Shown here piece by piece: positions 19,135-26,139 of a stretch of DNA of 31,171 nucleotides. A program made the translations under genes and the position numbers. The notes beneath the pieces were generated by a model. It was not told the DNA's origin, did no database searches, and saw nothing but the letters and a program-made list of their open reading frames with translations. Numbering within the stretch: position 1 is the first letter of the stretch; each line of letters opens with the position of its first letter. This DNA is from DAIOGN01 sp036745245 (lineage in GTDB: Bacteria; Zixibacteria; MSB-5A5; JAUVRN01), in contig DAIOGN010000025.1 of the NCBI GenBank assembly GCA_036745245.1, forward strand, positions 1 through 31,171. The letters run 5' to 3'.

Positions 19135-19770
19135 CTATAGTTCGATTATTCCGCGCCGCACGGCGATGGTTACCGCCTGTGTTCGATCCGCAGCACCCAG
19201 TTTCCCCATCACGTGCTTGATATGGACTTTGACGGTCTCCTCCGAGATGAAGAGGCGCGTCGCGATCTCTCGGTTGCGAAACCCCTCAGCAATAAAGCGA
19301 AGGACGTCGATCTCCCGGGGCGTCAGGCTGTCATCGCTCATGTGCTCAGCCAATTGCGCCGCGACATCTGGAGGAATACACTTCAACCCGGCATGGACGT
19401 TTCGAATAGCGTCGACGAGATACTGGGGCGCGGAGCTCTTTNNNNNNNNNNAATATCCGCGCGCTCCCTCCTTCAGTGCGCGCTGAATCTCCGCGTCGCC
19501 TTCGGACATCGTCAACATGATGATGCGGGCTGATGGATCGACTTGTCGAATTGCGACAAGTGCGTCGATGCCGCTCATGTCAGGAAGCCGGAGGTCCATT
19601 AGTGTGATATCGGGCCGCATGGAGGAGTACTCGCGGATTCCGTCTTCACCACAGGAGGCCTGAGCGACAACGACCATGTCGTCTTCATTCTCGATGATTG
19701 CGACCAGACCTTCCCGCAGGAGTGGATGGTCATCGACAGAGAGCACGGTGATGCGGGTATTGCCTTCCAT
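19135..19770 (-). CDS. NarL/LuxR-family response regulator (10-N gap inside)
   Basis: A two-component response regulator and DNA-binding transcription factor, about 210 residues. The receiver domain has the acidic pair Asp13-Asp14 (SVDDHPLLREG), the phospho-acceptor Asp59 (ITLMDLRLPDMSG), Thr87 (MLTMSE) and the conserved Lys just after the gap. The C-terminal GerE-type HTH is intact (LTPREIDVLRFIAEGFRNRE, then IATRLFISEETVKVHIKHVM). The ATG at 19770 overlaps the TGA of the sensor gene (TGATG), so the two are translationally coupled; a GTG one codon upstream is also possible. In relatives GARGY is followed by two residues and Lys, which would make the true length of the gap 4 nt rather than 10. 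It is the partner of the kinase just upstream. Confidence 0.92.
   Translation of the reverse strand: MEGNTRITVLSVDDHPLLREGLVAIIENEDDMVVVAQASCGEDGIREYSSMRPDITLMDLRLPDMSGIDALVAIRQVDPSARIIMLTMSEGDAEIQRALKEGARGYXXXXKSSAPQYLVDAIRNVHAGLKCIPPDVAAQLAEHMSDDSLTPREIDVLRFIAEGFRNREIATRLFISEETVKVHIKHVMGKLGAADRTQAVTIAVRRGIIEL
19442..19451. other. Assembly gap (10 N) in the response regulator
   Basis: It falls in the receiver domain between GARGY and KSSAP. The frame is kept with 10 N; family spacing (GARGY-LL-K) would fit 4 nt. Confidence 0.9.
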
Positions 19771-22700
19771 CACACTTCCAAATTGTCTGGTTGGTTCAAG
19801 CGGCCGGGGAGAATCCTACGGAAGAATCCGCGAACCAGCCCCACCATGGATTTGCCCTGGAAGGCAACTCTGCCCGGCACAATGAGCTCAACTTTAGTTC
19901 CCTCTCCTATCACGCCGCGGACAGTGAGTCGAGCACCCAGGCTCTCGGCCAGTTCACGCATTCCAGCAAGTCCCCAGTGTCCCTCTCGTCCTGAGCGTAA
20001 CGTCCTGCTGTCTATTCCACGCCCGTCATCTTGGACGGCAACTCTCAGCTCGCCGTCCAGATAGCTGATCTTCACTTCGATACTGTTTGCGCCCGAGTGG
20101 CGAAAAGCATTCAGAATACTCTCACGTCCAATTCGGTAAACCCTTTCACTCACCATCGGGCGTAACGGCAGCGGCTGGCCGTTCACTATGATTTTGAAGG
20201 AGGCTCCATTCGCTTCCCCAAGCTCCTCGGGAATCAGGGAGAACGCGTGCCGCAAGTCGTCCGTTAGTTCAGTCCGAGCGCTGCGAAGACCCTGCACACT
20301 TCTTCGGGCGTCCTCAGTTAGTCGAGTTAAGAGCCGGTGCACTTGTTCGACACGGTTCCTGACAGGAGACTCGGCAGGTAGTTTGTTAGTTGCGACGTGT
20401 AGCTGCATCGACGCACTGAGAACTCCTTGCAGTATGGTGTCATGAAGCTCCCCGGCGATTCGGGTTCGCTCAGCCAGACGTTCTTCAAATCGTGCGCTCA
20501 ATAGTCTCGACAGTTGATTAACTCGCAAGTGGTGGACACCGCCAATCAGTAAGAGTCCCATCAGGACAACCAACCCCAGAAACCACCCAGTCTGATAGTA
20601 GTGAGGTTCTTGATAAATGGGGTAAACGATTCCCTTGCGGTCCCACATTCCGCTTCGATTGCTGGCTCGAAGATGAAGTGCGTAGGCTCCCGGCGCCAGA
20701 CTACTGTAGACCGCTCGGGGGTTAGTCCCAGCGTCGAGCCACTCCTCGTCAACCCCGTCAAGCCGGTACTGCATGCGAATCTTCTCGGGCGAGGCAATCT
20801 CCACCGCGGCGAACTTCACTTCTATATGACTTGTCCCAGCGGGAAGCAACAGCTCGCGGGGAGCCGATCGCGTGTCCCTGCCGACGGTTACTTCCGATAC
20901 GTAAATCAGCGGCGGATCCGTGCCTCTTGGAAGACGACGGGGATCAATCGTCGCCAGTCCCGAGAGAGTCGCAATCCATATGGTCCCGTCGTTTGCGAGT
21001 GCTATGTTTGGATTCCCCGAGCTGATGTCTGTCGTCGGCAGGCCGTCCGGCGTTCCGAACACCTCATCATCGAGCGGCTCATCACGCCGACGTGGCTGTG
21101 ACAAACTTCCAGCCGAGACTCTGTGAATGCCGAGTCCCCCAAACCACAGCTCGCCCGAATCGGCCTCGACTAAACCGAGTATTTGACGCAGCTCCGGCAA
21201 GGAGTCGACGCGACCCGCTTCGACTCGTAGTGCGAATGTCTCACCATCGAGCTCGATGAATAGACCTCCGGACCGATCTTCGCCTATGGGACGAGCAATT
21301 GCCTTCAAACCCGGAACGAAGGTCTCGAATCGCTCACCGACCAACAGATCCACACCGACCCTGGTGCCCGCCAAGACTCTTCCTGACCGATCCTCAAAGA
21401 TTTTGAAAGTGGCGTTGCTCGAGAGTCCGTCGGCCGTCGTATAGGTACGCAGGCGCCCGTCCTTCAGGCGGGTCGGGCCGCCTCGCGTCGTAAACCACAC
21501 CGAGCTGTCCCGTGTCGCGGCGATACTAATAACAATCTCTCCGGCAAGGATTTGGGTGAACCGTCCCGCATGAAACTGGAAGGCGCCGCCTCCCCATGTG
21601 CCGATCCAAAGATCGTGATTCGCGTCCTCCGCCAGTGCCCAGACGCAACTGTTCAGGAGTCCGTCCCTTTCGTTGTATGTCCTAAAGTTCATCCCATCGA
21701 AATGAGTGAGCCCGCCGCAATTAGCCCCAATCCAGATCGTTCCGTCATGAGCTGCGAGCACAGTCATGACGACATCGTTGGGCAGGCCGTCAGCGGTGGT
21801 ATACATCTTAATGCTTGGATCTTTGAATCGGTGCAATCCGTCTCCGTTTGTTCCAAGCCACAAGGCGCCGTCACGATCGCTGTACACGGACCGCACTTGC
21901 ATTCCAGGAACCGAGAGTTCCAGACCGGAGGCGGCTGCTCGGTACAAGCCCTCCGTCCCTGCTACCCAGATGTTATCCTGCCCGTCCTCGTAGGCAAAAA
22001 ACGCACCGTGTCCTTTCGCGCCATAGGGCGGCAGCTTCACCCATTGACTGCCAGTCCACTGCGCCACTCCCTTCGAGTTACAGCACCAGAGCTGGCCATG
22101 ACTATCCTCCATGACATGAAACATGTCCTCCGGTTTCATACCGAGTTGAACCGCCCACGCGGTGGGGTGAACAACCAGCGAGTCGTCCAGTTTCATGAAG
22201 CCCGCGGCGGTCCCTAGGAACATATCGCCGTTCGCTGCCTGTTCAATCTGCTGGATTTCTTCTCTTGGACCTACGGGTGAGAACTGACCACTGTCAAAAC
22301 GGAAGAGCCCCTGCTTGGTGCCCACCCACAACACGTCATTGCGACCGAAACAGAGGCTCAGAATGTTGCTGGCGGGGCCCTGACCAGGACGATAGCAAAT
22401 CGCTTCAGACAGGTCGCCATGACTGAGGACCTTGAAGGGAATTCGCCACAGCCCCTCGCGTGATCCAACCCACAAATCCCCGTCGGGGGCTACGGCAATC
22501 GTATGGGCCCGGATTCCCCTGAACCCATGGAAATGCCGGCCATCGAATCGCGTCAGTTCACCGCTATTGGCGATAAGCCACAGAAAGCCGTCAGGAGTTT
22601 GCTGGATGTGGTCGACCACACCTGCAGGAAGTCCGTCGACGGCAGTGAAGCGTGTGCCTGTATAGTGGTCGAACGACAGCTTCGGATCAACTGCGAACGC

Positions 22701-22775
22701 CGTGATGGCTGTCGCGGAACACCAGACGATAGCTGCGACAGCAGCTTTGGATGAGTACGAAAGCGCGCAACGCAT
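19770..22775 (-). CDS. Two-component sensor histidine kinase with N-terminal propeller, Y_Y_Y domain and HisKA_3/HATPase_c
   Basis: A membrane sensor of about 1,001 residues. The start at 22775 gives an N-terminal signal/anchor (SSKAAVAAIVWCSATAITAF). The open frame extends to 23006 but that part is not conserved-looking; no strong ribosome site is visible at either. Residues about 35-600 are Reg_prop propeller blades (for example DGLPAGVVDHIQQTPDGFLW, WVGTKQGLFRFD, TADGLPNDVVMTVLAAHDGT, WIGTWGGGAFQF). A Y_Y_Y domain follows (MQYRLDGVDEEWLDAG, then YALHLRASN). One transmembrane helix lies at about 728-748 (GWFLGLVVLMGLLLIGGVHH). The HisKA_3 dimerisation helix carries the phospho-acceptor His near 777 (RIAGELHDTILQG). 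The ATPase has an N box (ESILNAFRHSGA), G1 (DDGRGID) and G2 (GHWGLAGM). Such sensors usually detect periplasmic sugars or polymers; the ligand here is unknown. Coupled to the response regulator. Confidence 0.93.
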   Translation of the reverse strand: MRCALSYSSKAAVAAIVWCSATAITAFAVDPKLSFDHYTGTRFTAVDGLPAGVVDHIQQTPDGFLWLIANSGELTRFDGRHFHGFRGIRAHTIAVAPDGDLWVGSREGLWRIPFKVLSHGDLSEAICYRPGQGPASNILSLCFGRNDVLWVGTKQGLFRFDSGQFSPVGPREEIQQIEQAANGDMFLGTAAGFMKLDDSLVVHPTAWAVQLGMKPEDMFHVMEDSHGQLWCCNSKGVAQWTGSQWVKLPPYGAKGHGAFFAYEDGQDNIWVAGTEGLYRAAASGLELSVPGMQVRSVYSDRDGALWLGTNGDGLHRFKDPSIKMYTTADGLPNDVVMTVLAAHDGTIWIGANCGGLTHFDGMNFRTYNERDGLLNSCVWALAEDANHDLWIGTWGGGAFQFHAGRFTQILAGEIVISIAATRDSSVWFTTRGGPTRLKDGRLRTYTTADGLSSNATFKIFEDRSGRVLAGTRVGVDLLVGERFETFVPGLKAIARPIGEDRSGGLFIELDGETFALRVEAGRVDSLPELRQILGLVEADSGELWFGGLGIHRVSAGSLSQPRRRDEPLDDEVFGTPDGLPTTDISSGNPNIALANDGTIWIATLSGLATIDPRRLPRGTDPPLIYVSEVTVGRDTRSAPRELLLPAGTSHIEVKFAAVEIASPEKIRMQYRLDGVDEEWLDAGTNPRAVYSSLAPGAYALHLRASNRSGMWDRKGIVYPIYQEPHYYQTGWFLGLVVLMGLLLIGGVHHLRVNQLSRLLSARFEERLAERTRIAGELHDTILQGVLSASMQLHVATNKLPAESPVRNRVEQVHRLLTRLTEDARRSVQGLRSARTELTDDLRHAFSLIPEELGEANGASFKIIVNGQPLPLRPMVSERVYRIGRESILNAFRHSGANSIEVKISYLDGELRVAVQDDGRGIDSRTLRSGREGHWGLAGMRELAESLGARLTVRGVIGEGTKVELIVPGRVAFQGKSMVGLVRGFFRRILPGRLNQPDNLEV

Positions 22776-22916
22776 GCGTGCAATGTGTGTCGACCAACTT
22801 CTGCTCAAGTAGGCTATTGAGACCAGGATATTGACGTTCACCGACAAGGGCCCACGTATTTCATCGAGAATTGATCCACGCGAACGGCCCGCGTGTCTCG
22901 CCCGGCCGCCACTCTT
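22776..22916. other. Upstream region of the sensor kinase
   Basis: It must hold the leader and promoter of the leftward sensor operon. No clear -35/-10 pair seen. It abuts an IS21-like end relic at 22917. Confidence 0.4.
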
Positions 22917-22989
22917 GGCAGTCCACTGGGAGCAGTTCAGAAGGAACAACAAGACCCCACATGGGTCAAATCTGGAGGGACGCCAACCA
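22917..22989 (+). mobile_element. IS21-like right-end relic next to attachment site C
   Basis: GGCAGTCCACTGGGAGCAGT through TCTGGAGGGACGCCAACCA aligns over about 72 bp, by eye near 70%, with 25054-25125 (GCCAGTCCACGCGGGTCAGT ... TCTGGATGGACGTCAACA). Both end in a sequence whose complement starts TG(T/G)TTG(A/G)CGTCC.TCCAG. Only the terminal region remains; no istA/istB. It ends 46 bp before the core of site C. Confidence 0.5.
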
Positions 22990-23035
22990 ACGCGAGAAAA
23001 AGGCAAGCTTTGTGCCCGGAATAAACCAAAGTAAG

Positions 23036-23069
23036 TAGCCCCACGGGGAATCGCACGGATAGTGACACC
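23036..23069 (+). repeat. Attachment half-site C (tRNA-Glu 3' end core)
   Basis: The core TAGCCCCACGGGGAATCG (23036-23053), a 7-nt spacer, then AGTGACACC (23061-23069). The left flank is not alike to those of A, B or D. The site lies 261 bp upstream of the chosen start of the leftward sensor gene. Confidence 0.8.
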
Positions 23070-23518
23070 TGCCAGGTTCTTTACGTCCAGCTACTCCCCT
23101 CCCGCCTAGTATCTCAACCACTGGAATCGGCCGCAATCAAGGCCTCAAGTGTCAGGCTGGATTTGGGCCTGTCTCTGGGGGGAACGTCACCCTCTGTAAT
23201 CCAGTTCCAAGCTATAGTGGTGTGATCCCTTCCAGATGCGGCTCGGCCTCGGCACTTTCGATCCAAGCCCTCAACTCGCAATTGACGGGCCGGGATGCTC
23301 TGTAATCGGGAAAGGTCGATGAGGGAAACTTCAGAAGGGCGATCGCAAGGCGGCAAATCTCCTTGACACGGCATCGCTTTCTCTGAAAATTAATCCGATT
23401 CATTAATTCTGCATGTAGCGACCACTCCGTCACGGAAAAGAGAAGACCGTGATGGTGATACGTGGTTACTGCTTCTATGACATTGCGGTATTGCCGATAA
23501 TGGCCGGGAGGTTGGATC
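23070..23518. other. Intergenic region between site C and the duplicated dockerin gene
   Basis: No gene supported; the minus-strand open frames here have no motif or ribosome site. By eye it is more AT-rich than the left half of the window. GATAAT at 23496 lies too close to the start at 23519 to be a -10 element. Confidence 0.45.
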
Positions 23519-24760
23519 ATGATGAAGTTCCTTACCAAGATTCTGATTCTCGGAATTGCCTTTCACTCGCAGCCGTGCATCTCACTTGCAGAGGCAGCGA
23601 ATGACACCCTCTGGATCGAGTCGTGGGAAAACCCGATGTGGGGAAATGATTGGCACGTAGACTTCGGAACGTGGCAAGTGGGTGGCCCCTCGAGCGGGCC
23701 CGGCGCCGCCTACCGCGGAGGTGCTTGCGCTGCGACAGTATTGGCAGGAAATTACGCTAACGACGTTAGCTCCCGACTCATTCGGCATACGCCCTTTGTT
23801 GTACCATCGGCCTTGGAGCATCCCAGACTACGCTTCTGGCAATGGTTTGGCATTGGACTCGGTGACGAGGGCTTCGTGCAAGTTCGAGTGCTGGGAGATT
23901 CCCTGTGGAACACCGTGGAGGGGCCGTACGTCGGAAGCTGCAGTGGGGTCTGGAGCTATACATCTATCGATCTTTCGGCCTACGCCAACCAAGCTGTGGA
24001 GCTTGCATTCCTTCTCCAGTCGAATTGCTGCTCTGAGGACGTTGGCTGGTATATCGACGATGTGGCCGTGGTCGCTGGCTCTCCGATATTCAACAATCCC
24101 GAAGGGTGGGAAGCTGGAATAGGAGACTGGTCTGCGGGGGCAGGGACATGGGAAATCGGTACTCCCACGAGCGGGCCAAACTCCGCTTACCTGGGCACAA
24201 CATGTGCAGCGACAGTGCTGGCCGGGAGCTACAGTGCGGACGCAAGCTCGCGTATGGTGAGTCCGGTCTTTGTTGTACCATCTGGTTTGGAGCACCCCAG
24301 ACTACGCTTCTGGCAATGGTACGGCATTGGAATCGGTGACGGGGGCTTCGTGCAAGTTCGAGCGCTGGGAGATTCCCTGTGGAACACCGTGGGGGGGCCG
24401 TACGTCGGAAGCAGTAGTGGGGTCTGGAGCTACACATCACTCGACCTTCTTGCCTACACCGATCAGGCGGTGGAACTTGCTTTCTTATTTCAGTCGAACT
24501 GTTGCTCGGAAGACGCTGGCTGGTACATCGACGATGTGGCCGTGATCTCCCAGCCAGGAGATTGTGTCTTTGATGGAGTACTAACTTCAGCGGACATAAT
24601 TTGCCTCGTCAACTGTGTATTTCGAGGTGGCCCTTGCCCCGACAGATCGGGGGATACCAACTGTAATGGGTTAACATCCTCGTCTGATATCATTGTGCTC
24701 GTGAATCACGTATTCAGGGGATCTCCAACGCCAACCTGCATTTGGCCCCTTCACATCTAA
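23519..24760 (+). CDS. Secreted protein with two tandem MAM/choice-of-anchor-J-like domains and a dockerin
   Basis: A 413-residue protein with a strong GGGAGG ahead of a double ATG (23519/23522). A signal peptide (FLTKILILGIAFHSQPCISL) is followed by two copies of a domain of about 158 residues: ESWENPMWGNDWHVDFGTWQ and NNPEGWEAGIGDWSAGAGTW, each running through LEHPRLRFWQW, GFVQVR.LGDSLWNTV, GVWSYTS.DL and CCSED.GWYIDDVAV. The pattern (W..G.P..GP, LRFW, GWYIDDV) is that of jelly-roll 'choice-of-anchor J'/MAM-like domains associated with extracellular peptidases and surface proteins. The C-terminal dockerin has the loops GDCVFDGVLTSADIICLVNC and GDTNCNGLTSSSDIIVLVNH. It is the only gene between sites C and D. 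Probably a surface-bound adhesion or binding protein; no enzymatic domain is visible. Confidence 0.82.
   Translation: MMKFLTKILILGIAFHSQPCISLAEAANDTLWIESWENPMWGNDWHVDFGTWQVGGPSSGPGAAYRGGACAATVLAGNYANDVSSRLIRHTPFVVPSALEHPRLRFWQWFGIGLGDEGFVQVRVLGDSLWNTVEGPYVGSCSGVWSYTSIDLSAYANQAVELAFLLQSNCCSEDVGWYIDDVAVVAGSPIFNNPEGWEAGIGDWSAGAGTWEIGTPTSGPNSAYLGTTCAATVLAGSYSADASSRMVSPVFVVPSGLEHPRLRFWQWYGIGIGDGGFVQVRALGDSLWNTVGGPYVGSSSGVWSYTSLDLLAYTDQAVELAFLFQSNCCSEDAGWYIDDVAVISQPGDCVFDGVLTSADIICLVNCVFRGGPCPDRSGDTNCNGLTSSSDIIVLVNHVFRGSPTPTCIWPLHI
23801..24540 (+). repeat. Recent 474-bp internal tandem duplication
   Basis: GTACCAT at 23801 recurs at 24275, an offset of exactly 474 bp (158 codons). About 250 bp after each are nearly identical, for example CAGACTACGCTTCTGGCAAT and GGGAGATTCCCTGTGGAACA in both. 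The rest of the domain is more diverged, so the conserved part has been duplicated or homogenised recently. Confidence 0.85.
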
Positions 24761-24793
24761 CGCAAAGGCGACACGCGATTGCAAGGCTGGAAC

Positions 24794-24905
24794 TGAACCG
24801 CCCCGGCTTTTCCGAAGAGTGATTCGGACAAGTACGCCCCATTGGATTTGATCCCGGCGCACAGGATAAATTAGCCCCACGGGGAATCGAACGGTTAGTG
24901 ACACC
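24794..24905 (+). repeat. Attachment half-site D (tRNA-Glu 3' end core) with conserved left flank
   Basis: The left flank TGAACCGCCCCGGCTTTTCC (24794) aligns with that of site A. The core TAGCCCCACGGGGAATCG spans 24872-24889; identity with the tRNA copy continues to 21 bp (plus AAC). After a 7-nt spacer comes AGTGACACC (24897-24905). It is the nearest site to the recombinase and so the best candidate left end (attL) of the last integrated element, whose right end is the tRNA at 31103. Confidence 0.8.
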
Positions 24906-25214
24906 TTTCCGGAGTTCCGGGTAGCCTTCCCCCGCCATCGCCCGAACCGAGCTCTACGCTCCACCACGACTCGTGCTGCCTAAACATGCTGCCGGGGCCA
25001 TGGCCGCGCAGCTGCGATGTATATGCGGGTCAGCTCACAGAGCAGCCATTCCTGCCAGTCCACGCGGGTCAGTCCTCAACAAGAACCAAACTCCCAAATC
25101 GGTCAATTCTGGATGGACGTCAACAGCTGGCCGACCCCGCATCCAGAAATCAAACTGATTTTGAGAAATGGTAAGCGCAATGTCAGCATGACGCTACACA
25201 GTACCGTGCTGCGC
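24906..25214. other. Non-coding stretch to the right of site D, with IS21-like end
   Basis: No gene. It contains GGGTCAG-type motifs at 25026 and 25067 (GCGGGTCAGCTCACAG, GCGGGTCAGTCCTCA) and GGTCAATTCTGG at 25101, spaced about 35-40 bp, as expected of repeated transposase-binding sites near an IS21-family terminus at 25125. Confidence 0.5.
25054..25125 (+). mobile_element. IS21-like right-end relic
   Basis: It ends in GGTCAATTCTGGATGGACGT CAACA. The complement TGTTGACGTCCATCCAGAAT matches the left end in the relic at 14477 (TGTTGACGATTATCCGGAAT) at 16 of 20 positions. No transposase gene is attached. Confidence 0.55.
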
Positions 25215-25961
25215 TTACTTGCCGACCTCGACACGGCTGCTGTCTACCAGCATCAACGTCTCAGAAGCGATTTTGTAGGTCCTGATGAGTGTATTCACTC
25301 CGCGAGCGCCACTACGAGATTTTGCCACGACTTCTAGCGAACGGTCTCCATCAAGGTCCTTGAATTCAAAGCTGCTCATGTCACTCGAGAGTTCCGGCAG
25401 TGCCAACATATGCATCCCCTTCCACAAGTACGGCCGGATATTGGTCGCGTGTGCACCGGCTGGAAATACTACAATTACATCTGGCCGGCCGTCCGCGTCC
25501 AGGTCGAGCGCCGGTTCCCAAAAATGACACAAAAGCCCCGTATAAAATGCACCTCCTACGTTCGGCAATGCACTAAGGACACCCGATCTGAGCGAGACAG
25601 TTCCTGGCTGAGACACCTGCCCATCGGTGAACAATATAGCCAGCACCGTATCGCTACCTGTTACCATTGTATCAATGTCCGTGATGTAGAATTTAGGACG
25701 ACCAAGCGACCACTCACTTTCATACCATTCGGGCGCGTCGCCAAAGGTCCGCCCATGAACCACCTTCAGCGAGTCAGGCAAGAATCTCATAAGCTCCGGA
25801 GGAGCAGAATCTCTGAATGCCTTCTCGTACCATTCCTTCTGCTGCCGATCCTGTTCGTCTCCATTCGGACGTGCGGGAATGGGTATCGCCGCTACCACCA
25901 CGCAAGAGAGAAGGCCAGCGCTCACCAATCTAAGCCCACACCGATTTTCGATCTTAGACAT
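25215..25961 (-). CDS. Exported protein with FG-GAP/VCBS-like aspartate loops, function unknown
   Basis: A 248-residue protein from the ATG at 25961; AAGGAGTAGG lies about 12 nt upstream, and a longer frame to 26012 starts in hydrophilic sequence. An N-terminal signal segment (LRLVSAGLLSCVVVAAIPIP) is followed by a charged region (DEQDRQQKEWYEKAFRDSAP). Two calcium-loop-like motifs typical of FG-GAP/VCBS repeats are visible: LDLDADGRPDVIVVF and FKDLDGDRSLEVVAKS. Only two such loops are present, too few for a full propeller. It lies between site D and the insertion sequence, which begins 80 bp upstream of its start, so its promoter may be disturbed. No enzyme motif seen. Confidence 0.7.
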   Translation of the reverse strand: MSKIENRCGLRLVSAGLLSCVVVAAIPIPARPNGDEQDRQQKEWYEKAFRDSAPPELMRFLPDSLKVVHGRTFGDAPEWYESEWSLGRPKFYITDIDTMVTGSDTVLAILFTDGQVSQPGTVSLRSGVLSALPNVGGAFYTGLLCHFWEPALDLDADGRPDVIVVFPAGAHATNIRPYLWKGMHMLALPELSSDMSSFEFKDLDGDRSLEVVAKSRSGARGVNTLIRTYKIASETLMLVDSSRVEVGK

Positions 25962-26040
25962 TCTCACAAAACCTACTCCTTGATGGGCATGTACAAAGGC
26001 ACTCTCATCCAAGGGGAGTGCACCCCGAATCTAGAACCAC

Positions 26041-26105
26041 TGTAGCGTCCAAATAAGTTTGTCGCGTTTCTCTTCCTGAAAATACGTTACACGTCCCCGA
26101 TTTCC
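26041..26105 (+). repeat. Left inverted end of the three-gene IS
   Basis: TGTAGCG at the tip and TGTCGCG about 19 bp inside look like two transposase-binding repeats. It pairs with 28709-28775. Confidence 0.8.
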
Positions 26106-26139
26106 GAGGCTTAACACGTCAAGGAAAGTGAGGGATGGT

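Noticed and set aside
14206..24889. The core repeats as CRISPR repeats
   Set aside because: Copies are 1.8-5.3 kb apart with genes between them; no regular spacers and no cas genes.
14206..24889. The core repeats as further tRNA genes
   Set aside because: Only the last 18-23 nt of tRNA-Glu are present; D arm, anticodon arm and 5' acceptor strand are missing at the four internal sites.
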